In this document: positions 43,859-52,058 of the stretch, piece by piece
How the letters are laid out: every line of letters begins with the position of its first letter
Position numbering within the stretch: the stretch's first letter is position 1
Source: Paenibacillus artemisiicola
Lineage (GTDB): Bacteria; Bacillota; Bacilli; Paenibacillales; Paenibacillaceae
Length of the DNA stretch: 64,000 nt
Assembly (NCBI RefSeq): GCF_017652985.1
Contig: NZ_JAGGDJ010000006.1
Span: forward strand, 1 to 64,000
Direction of reading: 5' to 3'
Position numbers and translations under genes: made by a program
Notes under the pieces: generated by a model
The model's input: the letters and a program-made list of their open reading frames with translations, nothing else
The model's database searches: none
What the model was told of the DNA's origin: nothing

Positions 43859-44413
43859 ATGAATAGCGAACGCAAACTGATCATTTTCCTCGACAGCGGG
43901 GATACGATCATCGACGAATCGACGGAAATTCGCGACGAGGAGGGCATCGTCGTCACCGCCGAGGTCATTCCCGGCGCCGACGTGATGGTGAAGACGCTGT
44001 ACGAGCGGGGCTACACGCTGGCGCTCGTCGCCGACGGCGACGCGCAGTCGTTCAAGAATATGTACAAACGGCTCGGCCTGTACGACTACTTCGCGACGAT
44101 GATCTATTCGGAGACGATCAAGGCCGTCAAGCCCAGCCCGCGCATGTTCCGGGCGGCGGCCGGCGCGCTGGAACTGAACGAGGCCGACTTCGGCCGCATC
44201 GTCATGGTCGGAAACAACCTGAGCCGCGATGTTAAAGGGGCCAACGCGCTCGGCATCGTGAGCGTCTTCCAGAGCTGGACGACGCGGTACCCGCACGAGC
44301 CGGCCGACGAGAGCGAGCGCCCGGCGTATACGATCCGCGAGCCGCTGGAATTCCTGGAGCTCGCGGATCGGCTGGACGAGCGGCTTCGCGCCGGCAACGT
44401 GCCGTTTTATTGA
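43859..44413 (+). CDS. HAD-superfamily phosphatase
   Basis: A 184-residue cytosolic protein. Motif I is LIIFLDSGDTIID, with the nucleophile and general-acid Asp in DSGDT. Motif III Lys is in KAVKPSPRMFRAA, and motif IV is VMVGNNLSRDVKGANALG. This pattern fits small-molecule phosphatases that act on sugar phosphates or nucleotides. The substrate is not deducible; position beside the GH110-like gene suggests sugar metabolism. GAGAGGAG precedes the ATG; the longer frame runs into the 16-bp repeats. Confidence 0.83.
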   Translation: MNSERKLIIFLDSGDTIIDESTEIRDEEGIVVTAEVIPGADVMVKTLYERGYTLALVADGDAQSFKNMYKRLGLYDYFATMIYSETIKAVKPSPRMFRAAAGALELNEADFGRIVMVGNNLSRDVKGANALGIVSVFQSWTTRYPHEPADESERPAYTIREPLEFLELADRLDERLRAGNVPFY

Positions 44414-44571
44414 TCTTCCCAAGTAGAAATTCGCTGCCGTCATTACGCTGAGAAACGAAACGATAACCCCAAACGTAAAAAATCCGCCCCGGGATAGAAA
44501 CTCGTCCATACCAACGCATTTCCGTTTTCATAGAATGGAAGCATCTGGTAGGAAAGGAGTTGACTATCTCC

Positions 44572-44988
44572 ATGGCACAATTAATCGACTACAACGTCAG
44601 CGTTCCCGCCGTCGTCACGAACCAAGTCGCGATCGCGCTGCCGCTCACGCCGAACAAAGCGATCCTGTCGCAGCTCGGCATCTTCGTCCTGCCGCAATAC
44701 GCGCTCAACAACCGCGTTCAATTGGTCGCGACGTTCGGCGGACAAGGCACGTTCGGCATTCCGAGATTCCTGTTCCGCGTTTTCCGCGACAACCAGGAAA
44801 TCTACTATGCCGAACAAGGCTTTGAATCCGGCTTCGAGCATTACGGCATCGCCACGTTCCAAGTCATCGACATCAACGTCCCGGCCGGCGCGCATGCATA
44901 CACGTTCTACGTGGAAAACCTGCAGCCGGGCACGACGGGCCAAATCATCGGTCCGATGAACGTCAGCGCGGCCGTTTACGCGGTCTAA
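44572..44988 (+). CDS. Small beta-rich protein of unknown function
   Basis: A 138-residue protein with no signal peptide or Cys. It has alternating hydrophobic strands (VQLVATFGGQGTFGIPRFLF; IATFQVIDINVPAGAHAYTF YVENL), giving a jelly-roll-like impression. I do not recognise the family; it might be a spore-surface or appendage protein, but nothing here proves that. A TAGAAT -10 candidate is at 44531 and AAAGGAG lies 12 bases before the ATG. GGAG and CTCC (44556, 44568) could pair and partly mask the ribosome site. A strong terminator follows, so it is a single-gene unit. Confidence 0.7.
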   Translation: MAQLIDYNVSVPAVVTNQVAIALPLTPNKAILSQLGIFVLPQYALNNRVQLVATFGGQGTFGIPRFLFRVFRDNQEIYYAEQGFESGFEHYGIATFQVIDINVPAGAHAYTFYVENLQPGTTGQIIGPMNVSAAVYAV

Positions 44989-45036
44989 CCGATCGTTCGC
45001 GCATCCTTGCGGCGGCGTAGCGCCGCAAACCCGCAG

Positions 45037-45068
45037 AAAGGACGAGCAGCCCCGCTGCTCGTCCTTTT
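45037..45068 (+). terminator. Terminator of the gene at 44572
   Basis: A perfect 13-bp stem, AAAGGACGAGCAG with CTGCTCGTCCTTT, then T. Confidence 0.85.
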
Positions 45069-45132
45069 CGTACATAATTTTTCCTCTTTCCACAAACAAT
45101 GTAACCGATGCAGCGGAAAGAAGGGATTAGAG

Positions 45133-45957
45133 ATGAAGAAGAAACGATGCCGGACGGCGCTAACGGCGGCGGCGCTGGGGCTCTCGCTCTCGCTATGCCC
45201 GTGGAACGCGCCATCGGAGCGCGCGGCCGCGGAAGGAACGGACGCGTCCGCCGGCCAGCGCCAGGTCGCGATCGTCATCGACGATTTCGGCAACGGCATG
45301 ACGGGGACGCCGGAGATGATGAAGCTGCCCGTGCCGTTCACGACGGCGATCATGCCGTTCATGCCGACGACGAAGCAGGACGCGGAGCTCGCGCACAAGC
45401 TGGGCGACGACGTGATCGTGCACATGCCGATGGAGCCGGTAAAGGGCAAGCCCGAATGGCTCGGACCGGGCGCCATCACGACGGCGATGGACGATGCCGA
45501 AATCCGCAAGCGGGTGGAGGCGGCGATCGACGACGTGCCCTATGCGGTGGGCATGAACAATCACATGGGCTCCAAGGTCACGGCCGACGAACGGGTCATG
45601 CGCGTCGTGCTGACCGTCGTGAAGGAGCGGGGGTTGTTTTTCCTCGACAGCCGGACGACGTACAAAACGGTCGTGCCCAAGCTCGCCGCCGAGCTCGGCG
45701 TGCCGCTTCTGTCCAATCACGTGTTTCTCGACGACGTTTACTCGACGAGCCATATCATGAAACAGATCGGCCTGCTGCGCAAGCATCTGGAGAGCAACGC
45801 CAGCTGCGTGACGATCGGCCACGTCGGACCGCCGGGCAAGCTGACCGCCGCCGCGTTGAAGGACGCGATCCCGCGCCTGCAGGGCAGCGCGCGGTTCGTC
45901 CGGCTGAGCGACATGCTCGGCCCGTCAGCGGAGCAGGATATAGTTCCGCACTCCTGA
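45133..45957 (+). CDS. YibQ-type divergent polysaccharide deacetylase
   Basis: A 274-residue exported protein. The signal peptide spans residues 1 to about 30, cleaved near SERAAAEG. The body is the YibQ/DUF610 variant of the polysaccharide deacetylase fold, with the metal-site segment VAIVIDDFGNG, VIVHMPMEP, MGSKVTADERVM, FFLDSRTT and SNHVFLDDV. It may trim cell-wall or extracellular glycan, but activity is unproven for the family. AAGGGATT precedes the ATG. Its last 33 bases overlap the convergent amidase gene. Confidence 0.88.
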   Translation: MKKKRCRTALTAAALGLSLSLCPWNAPSERAAAEGTDASAGQRQVAIVIDDFGNGMTGTPEMMKLPVPFTTAIMPFMPTTKQDAELAHKLGDDVIVHMPMEPVKGKPEWLGPGAITTAMDDAEIRKRVEAAIDDVPYAVGMNNHMGSKVTADERVMRVVLTVVKERGLFFLDSRTTYKTVVPKLAAELGVPLLSNHVFLDDVYSTSHIMKQIGLLRKHLESNASCVTIGHVGPPGKLTAAALKDAIPRLQGSARFVRLSDMLGPSAEQDIVPHS

Positions 45958-46692
45958 CGCGATGGCGGCGGCAAGCTCGGTTTGTTTGTCCGGACTCGTC
46001 AGCATGAGCCGGTCGCCTTCGTGGCTGATGAAGCCCATTTCCACGATGACGGCCGGCTGCTTGACGACGTTGAGCAGGTAAAACGGCTTGCCGACGCGGG
46101 GAAGCCCGCGCGTGTTCTGCCGGCGGTTCAGCGCATCCTGAATGCAGAAGGCGAGCAGCGCGCTCTCGCCTTCATTCTGATGCAGCACGAGCGGCCCGTA
46201 CTCCGTCCGGTCCGGCGCCCAGTTGACGTGAATGCTGACCAAGATTTGCGTGTTGATTTCTTTGGTCAGCTGGCTGCGCTGGGACAGATCCCGGCGATGC
46301 CGCGAGGCTCTCCCGTTCCAGCGGTTATCGTCGCTGAGCGCGTAGTCGCCGTTCCGGTTCAAGACGGTCCGGATGCCTTGGGCTTGCAGCATGGCGTACA
46401 CTTTTTTGGCGACCGCCAGGTTGATGTCTTTCTCCAATATATGCTCGTGGTGGGCGCCGCCGTCGATGCCGCCGTGGCCGACGTCGATCAGTACCTGCGC
46501 CGTCGGAAGGGCGCGGCTGTAGTCGGTCGGCAGCTGGCTGTCGAGCAGGGATTGCGCCGAAGGGGCTTCCTCCCAGGACTCCCCGGGCGCCGCCAGGGAC
46601 GTTCCCGCGCTGCAGAAGCACAGCAAAGCGGCGCCGGCTAATAGCGCCAAGCCCGTGCGAAACGGGCGACGCCGGCAAAATCGTTCGCGCAT
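45925..46692 (-). CDS. CwlD-like N-acetylmuramoyl-L-alanine amidase
   Basis: A 255-residue exported zinc amidase: signal peptide at residues 10-34, then VLIDVGHGGIDGGAHHEHIL (His and Glu ligands), ILVSIHVNWAPD (His) and PAVIVEMGFISHEGDRLML (catalytic Glu). Length and motif spacing fit CwlD, which makes muramic-delta-lactam in the spore cortex. General autolysins share the fold, so the symbol is withheld. AGGAGG lies before the ATG. It is convergent with and overlaps the deacetylase gene. Confidence 0.87.
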   Translation of the reverse strand: MRERFCRRRPFRTGLALLAGAALLCFCSAGTSLAAPGESWEEAPSAQSLLDSQLPTDYSRALPTAQVLIDVGHGGIDGGAHHEHILEKDINLAVAKKVYAMLQAQGIRTVLNRNGDYALSDDNRWNGRASRHRRDLSQRSQLTKEINTQILVSIHVNWAPDRTEYGPLVLHQNEGESALLAFCIQDALNRRQNTRGLPRVGKPFYLLNVVKQPAVIVEMGFISHEGDRLMLTSPDKQTELAAAIASGVRNYILLR

Positions 46693-46829
46693 CGTTATCC
46701 TCCTATGCCAACATGATCATCCATAGCGTGGCTCGGACCAAGGGAACTCATTCATGTTTGAAAGGCATCGATCGCGGGGACACTGTTGAATGAAACGATC
46801 GATTATCAAGCGAAGGGGAGACACGCGGC

Positions 46830-47018
46830 ATGGAGAAACGGACGGAGGAATATATCCGGTATATGACCGACCGGGTGGTCGATTACATGGAGACGCCGCA
46901 GGCGCAGCGCAAGGAGAACCGCAAAAAAGCCAAAGCCGCAAGAGAGCCTTGGCTGACGCGCTGGTTCGGGCTCGGCGGGTTCGCGATCTCGCAATGGATG
47001 CGTTCGTCCCGGGATTAA
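46830..47018 (+). CDS. yqzE: YqzE-family small protein
   Basis: A 62-residue protein with the YqzE pattern: EYIRYMTDRVVDYMETPQAQ at the N-terminus, a Lys/Arg-rich middle and LTRWFGLGGFAISQWM at the end. In Bacillus subtilis it lies between the comG operon and the tasA locus; its function is not known. AAGGGGAG precedes the ATG. Here it is alone, facing the secreted-protein gene at 47063-47983. Confidence 0.85.
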   Translation: MEKRTEEYIRYMTDRVVDYMETPQAQRKENRKKAKAAREPWLTRWFGLGGFAISQWMRSSRD

Positions 47019-47062
47019 CGAGCTTGGGAACCGCGATGCTGACCGGCTTCGGGCCGTGCCGG

Positions 47063-47983
47063 CTAGCGATAAAAATGGCCTTCGCGGTCGAGCGCGTCCA
47101 CGGGAACGTAGCGGGTGCCGGGAAACGCCTGATCGAAAGCGACGTAGAGCGGGCCGCCGTTCCAGCCGTGATAGCCGACCGCGGGGAGCACCTGAAGCAC
47201 CGAGGCGTTAAACAGCTCGGCGGTATACCGGATTTGCTGAAGCTTGTCCAGCATGCCGGCGAGCCCCTGCACCTGCTTCGCGGACAGCGGGGAGCTCGTC
47301 AGCCACGGCATGCGCTCGAACGGATCGAACGCGCGGTTCGACCTGACGGCGGTCAGCTTGCTCAGCTCCGGCGCGCCGGAGCTGCCGGCCGTCGTTATGG
47401 CACCCGGCGTCCGCTTCGACTGCTTCTGCCAAGCCGCGTCATCGACGGGCATCGCCTCGCCGGTCCACGCGTCCAAATAATACGTCTCGCCGCCGGAGGC
47501 CGACCATTTCCAAGCCGCCAGCACGGGAGACAGATAAAGCCGTTCCAGCCGGAGCGGCTTTTTGGCGATTTCGGCGTAGCTGCCGACCAGGCCTTGCCGG
47601 ATCAGCGCGTTATACAGCGTGACGGGATAGAAGGCGGGATGCGCGCCGACGCCGTATTCGCCGAGCCGGTATCCGCCCTCGGGCGTCGCGTTCACGATCA
47701 TATAGCCGACCGGCTTGCCCGCGGCGGCGAAGGTCACGAGCCAGCCGTGCGTACCGGGGCCGAGCGGGGCGATCGTCCGTTCGGCGGACGTCCACGAACG
47801 AAAGGCGGGCTGCTTCGACAGCGCGTCGGTCCACGTCCGGACATGCTGCCGCAGCGCCGATTCGGCCGGCGCGGACGCGGCGGAAGCCGTCGGTGCGGCC
47901 GAGGCCGCCCGTCCGGGGAACCCGGCGCCCAGCGCCAGCATCGCCGCCAAGACGGCGGCGAACATCGCGGTCCATTTGTTCAT
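47063..47983 (-). CDS. Secreted protein of unknown function
   Basis: A 306-residue protein with a signal peptide (residues 5-26, cleavage near GRAASA). The mature part has many aromatic and Gly residues (LGEYGVGAHPAFYPVTLYNA; LSPVLAAWKWSASGGETYYL). I recognise no family and see no TasA-like features. The ATG at 47983 has AGGTG 9 bases upstream; the one at 47992 is too close to it. It lies downstream of yqhG on the same strand and convergent with yqzE. Confidence 0.75.
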   Translation of the reverse strand: MNKWTAMFAAVLAAMLALGAGFPGRAASAAPTASAASAPAESALRQHVRTWTDALSKQPAFRSWTSAERTIAPLGPGTHGWLVTFAAAGKPVGYMIVNATPEGGYRLGEYGVGAHPAFYPVTLYNALIRQGLVGSYAEIAKKPLRLERLYLSPVLAAWKWSASGGETYYLDAWTGEAMPVDDAAWQKQSKRTPGAITTAGSSGAPELSKLTAVRSNRAFDPFERMPWLTSSPLSAKQVQGLAGMLDKLQQIRYTAELFNASVLQVLPAVGYHGWNGGPLYVAFDQAFPGTRYVPVDALDREGHFYR

Positions 47984-48131
47984 AAACGGCATCACCTGCA
48001 GTTTCTGTAGAATGGTTGACGAAGGGCTGACAGTACCTGACAACGCCATTGTAGCGCAACGCGCGCGGAGAAGGTGTTGGTTCCTGTCAGGGAAGCGGGA
48101 CAAGCCGGCTTCTAATTTTGCCGGATTTTCG

Positions 48132-49067
48132 CTAACCGATGCCCTGCAAATAAAAAATGCCGCAGTTTATGGCGGAGACTTGGACGCGCGGCTCGTACTG
48201 CCAGCGAATCTCCGCCTGGCGCCGGTTGTATTGTTCCGCGACGGCCGGCCGCTTCTCTTCGTCGGCGCCTTCGATCAGCGGCTCGTAATAATGCCGGATC
48301 GTGCCGAGCTCGTCGTCCAGCCGGCGCGCGGCCGCGTCCGCCCAGCCGTAATCGTAGCCCCGCAGCTTCCGCTCCAGCGTCTGCTCCGCGATGGAGGCCG
48401 CCTTGGCGAGCGTGAAGGCGTTTTTGGCCGTGTGCACGTTCGGCGGCAGCTTCGGCGTCATCCGGTGCTGCAGCAGCCGGTCGTTGAAATGCTCCACGCA
48501 TTGGCCCGTCGCGAGCGAGATGCCGAAGGAGTGAAGTTCCTCCCGCTTCATGTCGCACAGGAACTCTACCTTCATATTAACCCCCAGCCAGGCGCTGTAA
48601 GCAGTGGAGTGGAGGGGGTGGCTGCTGCGCTTATCCGGCTCTTGGAACAGGCAAAGGTAGCTGCCGCTCTGCCGCGAGGACTGGAACAGCTGCTCCAGCC
48701 GGCGCGAACCGAAATAGAGATCCTCCCTCGGCACGCGCGCGTTCGCGTTAAGCGAGCCGTGGACGTACCCGAGGGAGCGGCCCAGCGCGGCGTCCGCGGC
48801 CGCCTGCGCGGCGGCGGGCTTGGGCGCCGGCGGCGGCGCCGCGGTCTCGTCGTACTTGCTCTTGTCCGTCACGAGCAGCATGGACATCGTCTCGGGTTCG
48901 GCGCCGGTGCGGTCGACGAAGCTCCAATAGTAGGACCGGTTCGTCAGGTCGCGGTCCGCGCGCGGCGAGAGCTTCACCTGAAAGTGCGCCGGCGACTTTT
49001 CGACGATCCGGCACTCGGTAGCCTCCAGGTACCGCTGCACGAACTTATGGATTTGGCGTTCGTTCAT
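48132..49067 (-). CDS. yqhG: YqhG-family protein
   Basis: A 311-residue cytosolic protein beginning MNERQIHKFVQRYLEATECR, as in YqhG, with the family block LTNRSYYWSFVDRTGAEPE. Its function is unknown, though the gene is consistently next to the YqhH helicase. An Ala/Pro-rich insertion sits near residues 80-100. The ATG overlaps the stop of the helicase gene (ATGA), so the two are translationally coupled. AGGTGAG serves as ribosome site. Confidence 0.87.
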   Translation of the reverse strand: MNERQIHKFVQRYLEATECRIVEKSPAHFQVKLSPRADRDLTNRSYYWSFVDRTGAEPETMSMLLVTDKSKYDETAAPPPAPKPAAAQAAADAALGRSLGYVHGSLNANARVPREDLYFGSRRLEQLFQSSRQSGSYLCLFQEPDKRSSHPLHSTAYSAWLGVNMKVEFLCDMKREELHSFGISLATGQCVEHFNDRLLQHRMTPKLPPNVHTAKNAFTLAKAASIAEQTLERKLRGYDYGWADAAARRLDDELGTIRHYYEPLIEGADEEKRPAVAEQYNRRQAEIRWQYEPRVQVSAINCGIFYLQGIG

Positions 49068-50896
49068 GGTCTCACCTCGATCGTTTGTCCGACGGCGTTC
49101 AGGACGGCGTCGACCGCGCCGAGCTCGCCGGTGTCCTCCGACTCGACCTCGTCCCGGATGCGGCTGAGCGAATCGCCCAGCTCGTCGATGCCGCGCCGCA
49201 GCTCGTCCTTGTCCGTGCCCGATTCCATCACGAGCCGGGCCAGCCGCTGCTCCAGCGTCTCGTTCTTCTCGAACCGCTCCAGTATATGGTCCAGCTCGCC
49301 GATGACGAGCTCGAACAGGTTGATCTTCTCGTGCAGCAGGCCGACGATATGCTCCTCGATCGTGCCGACGGTGCACAGGTTGTAGATCTGCACGTCGTTC
49401 GTCTGTCCGAGCCGGTGCACGCGGCCGATCCGCTGCTCGACGCGCATCGGGTTCCACGGCAGGTCGAAGTTGATCATATGGTGGCAGAACTGCAGGTTGA
49501 TGCCTTCGCCGCCGGCTTCGGTCGCGATGAGCACCTGCGCGCGCCCGCGGAACAGGTCCATCATCCAATCCTTCTTGCCGCGGTTCATGCCGCCGCGGTA
49601 AGGGACGGCCACCAAGTTGTGGGACCGGAAGTACTGCAGCAGATACTCCTGGGTCGCCCGGTATTCCGTGAAGATGATGACCTTGTCGTTCTCCTTCATC
49701 GCGCGGACGAGCTCCATCGCCTTCTCGGCCTTCGAATTGGCCGTAATGCCGCGGATGACTTCGACAAGCTTCCAGATTTTCGCGCGAATCGGGGAATCCT
49801 CCGCCGTCTTCTTGAACATGTTCACGAGGGTCAGGAAGACCGCGTCGCGGCTGCTGCACACTTCGCGCTGCAGCGTCACGAGCGACAGCATGCTCGTCCA
49901 GTCGCCTTGATTCTCCTCGTAGCGCTCTTTCACGAACGCGGTTACGGCGTCGTAGAGCGCCTGTTCCTCCGTCGACAGCTGCAGCGGGATATTCTTGACG
50001 ATCCGCTTCGTGAAGTGGATGCCGCCGTCCCCGCGGCGGTTCCGGATCATGACGGCCTGCAGCGCTTCCTGCAGCTGGTCCTCGTTCTTCGGCAGCCGCT
50101 TGTCCACCACGAAATTCGCCGCGAATTCGCTCTGGCCGCCCAGTTGGCCCGGCTTCAGCAGCGTGATCAGGTTATAGAGCTCGTCGAGGTCGTTCTGCAC
50201 GGGCGTCGCCGTGAGCAGCAGGCAATATTTTTTGCGCATCGCGTTGACGAATTGATAGTTGGTCGTCTTCTTGTTCTTCAGCTTATGCGCCTCGTCGATG
50301 ATGAGCATGTCGTAATCCTGGTTCAGCAGCCGGTCGCGGTGCGGATCGCGCTTGGCCGTGTCCATGGACGCGACGACGACGTCGTAGCCCCAGGAATGCT
50401 CCTTCTTCTGGGCGACCGCGGCGATGCCGAATTTGGCGTTCAGCTCCCGCACCCACTGCAGGACGAGCGAGGCCGGCACGAGCACGAGCGCGCGCTTGAC
50501 GAGTCCGCGGACCATGTATTCCTTGAGCACGAGCCCCGCTTCGATCGTCTTCCCGAGGCCGACTTCGTCGGCCAAAATCGCCCGGCCGCTCATTTCGTGC
50601 AGCACTTTGCGGGCGGTGCTGATCTGGTGGGGCATCGGCTCGAACGCCGGCAGGCTGCGCAGGCACTGCAGATCGTCGAAGCTGCCGATCAGCTTGGACT
50701 GCTCCGCTTCGACGGCCAGCTGATAGAGCGTCCAGTCGTCCCATGGGCCGTTGCGGTCCATCCGGTCCTGAAGCTGGTGAAGCCAGGTGCGGTCGAAATG
50801 CAGGTCGACGCTGGGATGCAGCTTGCGCTTCGCCGTCACGCTCGCGGCGGAGAGAGGCTGCGGCTCGGTTTTGGCAGAATCGTTACCCGGTTGCAT
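49064..50896 (-). CDS. yqhH: SNF2-family helicase (YqhH)
   Basis: A 610-residue SWI2/SNF2-type ATPase. Motif I is ILADEVGLGKTIEAGLVLKE, motif II IIDEAHKLKN, motif III LLLTATPVQN. The second RecA lobe has VIIFTEYRATQEYLLQYF, VLIATEAGGEGINLQF and VEQRIGRVHRLGQ. It probably remodels protein-nucleic acid complexes; the exact role of YqhH is not established. The start at 50896 is chosen because AAAGGAG lies 11 bases upstream; two earlier in-frame ATGs lack a site. It leads the yqhH-yqhG operon. Confidence 0.92.
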   Translation of the reverse strand: MQPGNDSAKTEPQPLSAASVTAKRKLHPSVDLHFDRTWLHQLQDRMDRNGPWDDWTLYQLAVEAEQSKLIGSFDDLQCLRSLPAFEPMPHQISTARKVLHEMSGRAILADEVGLGKTIEAGLVLKEYMVRGLVKRALVLVPASLVLQWVRELNAKFGIAAVAQKKEHSWGYDVVVASMDTAKRDPHRDRLLNQDYDMLIIDEAHKLKNKKTTNYQFVNAMRKKYCLLLTATPVQNDLDELYNLITLLKPGQLGGQSEFAANFVVDKRLPKNEDQLQEALQAVMIRNRRGDGGIHFTKRIVKNIPLQLSTEEQALYDAVTAFVKERYEENQGDWTSMLSLVTLQREVCSSRDAVFLTLVNMFKKTAEDSPIRAKIWKLVEVIRGITANSKAEKAMELVRAMKENDKVIIFTEYRATQEYLLQYFRSHNLVAVPYRGGMNRGKKDWMMDLFRGRAQVLIATEAGGEGINLQFCHHMINFDLPWNPMRVEQRIGRVHRLGQTNDVQIYNLCTVGTIEEHIVGLLHEKINLFELVIGELDHILERFEKNETLEQRLARLVMESGTDKDELRRGIDELGDSLSRIRDEVESEDTGELGAVDAVLNAVGQTIEVRP

Positions 50897-51198
50897 GGAG
50901 AACGGAACTCCTTTCATGTGAGATTCCGACAAAATGAACGGAAACTGTATGTCGCTAGTATGACCCTCGAAACGGGAATTCATAAGGCGCGCCGCGAAAA
51001 GGAGCATCGGCGGATTGCGGACGGCCCGAGCGGCGCGATTCTCGTTCGGCTATGAAATGTCCGAGGCGCCTGCGCGGAATTCCGGCCGATGGCGCCGCGG
51101 CGCGCGAGCGAAAAGGAATTCGCAGGTTCGGGCGCGAATAAGGCACCTATGGAATTGGGAACCGATTGCTGCTAATAGAACGGGAGGATGCGCGAAAC

Positions 51199-51267
51199 AT
51201 GAACATCATGCTGAATAGGAAGCAACCCGAGCACGGCGCGGCAATAGCCGGGGGGGAGCGCCGATGA
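51199..51267 (+). CDS. Possible 22-residue leader peptide
   Basis: ATG 51199 has a GGGAGG site 12 bases upstream and encodes MNIMLNRKQPEHGAAIAGGE then RR before a TGA. That TGA overlaps the next start (ATGA), which suggests translational coupling. No family or attenuator structure is evident, and it could be chance. Confidence 0.35.
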   Translation: MNIMLNRKQPEHGAAIAGGERR

Positions 51268-52031
51268 GAGCTTCGTCCGATCTTTTGGCGGTTTGGCACG
51301 CCTTCGACGCGTTTCCGATGGAGACGCTGACCAAGGCCTGGCACTTCCGGTCGGGAAACGAGCCCAAGCAGCGCAGCGTCGAGCTGATGCGGCTGCACCG
51401 CGAGCGGTACGGTTCGTCGGGCAACTGCTTCGATCTCGCGCTGTGGCTGATCGACGCGTTTCGGCGGGAGGGGATCCCGGCTTACGCCGTCGGCCACGAT
51501 CTGCTGACGCCGAACGCGCATGTCGCGGTCGCGGCGCTGGACGAGCGGGGACGCGCCTATCTATGCGATCTCGGCGACCAATGGATCGAGCCGATACTGA
51601 TCGATGCGGAGAGCGGCGACTTTACGGACGAACCGCTCGCCGGGTTCGTGTCCGGCGCGCGCGTCGCGCTGTCCGTCCGGGAGAGCTGGCTGCACGTCGC
51701 CTACCTGCGGCCGAACGGCAAGCGGAGCGAGCAGGCGTACGACCTGCGTCCGATCGCGCCGGACGCCTTAGTGGCGGCGGGCGAATACTCGCAGCGGCTG
51801 CTGCGCAAGCCGCTGGTCGAGCGCCGGATCTATACGGAGGCCGAAGTGCTGCATTGGGATCTCGGCGACGGCACGAGCTTCCTGAGCGGGAACCGCGGAC
51901 GGACCGAGGAGGCGCCGATGCGTTCGCAAGCGGATCGGGTGGAACGCATTCGCCTGCATACGGGCATGGACCGGCAGGTCATCGAGCAAGCGTTGGCCGT
52001 TTACGGAACCGCCTCGATCGAAATCGAATAG
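51264..52031 (+). CDS. Arylamine N-acetyltransferase/transglutaminase-like protein
   Basis: A 255-residue cytosolic protein. The segment YGSSGNCFDLALWLIDAFRR, then AYAVGHDLLTPNAHVAVAAL and YLCDLGDQW, has the Cys, His and Asp spacing of the papain-like triad found in arylamine N-acetyltransferases and related acyl transferases. The rest does not match a family I can name. GGGGGAG precedes the ATG. The gene at 52059 follows after 27 bases, so they may be an operon. Confidence 0.7.
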   Translation: MRASSDLLAVWHAFDAFPMETLTKAWHFRSGNEPKQRSVELMRLHRERYGSSGNCFDLALWLIDAFRREGIPAYAVGHDLLTPNAHVAVAALDERGRAYLCDLGDQWIEPILIDAESGDFTDEPLAGFVSGARVALSVRESWLHVAYLRPNGKRSEQAYDLRPIAPDALVAAGEYSQRLLRKPLVERRIYTEAEVLHWDLGDGTSFLSGNRGRTEEAPMRSQADRVERIRLHTGMDRQVIEQALAVYGTASIEIE

Positions 52032-52058
52032 GGCCAAACGAGAGACGGAGGGGACGCG

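Noticed and set aside
49085-51055. 656-codon plus-strand frame opposite the SNF2 gene
   Set aside because: Shadow frame; all helicase motifs are on the minus strand.
49064-51198. Glycine riboswitch and gcv operon next to yqhH
   Set aside because: In Bacillus gcvT adjoins yqhH, but here neither gcv genes nor the tandem aptamer are seen.
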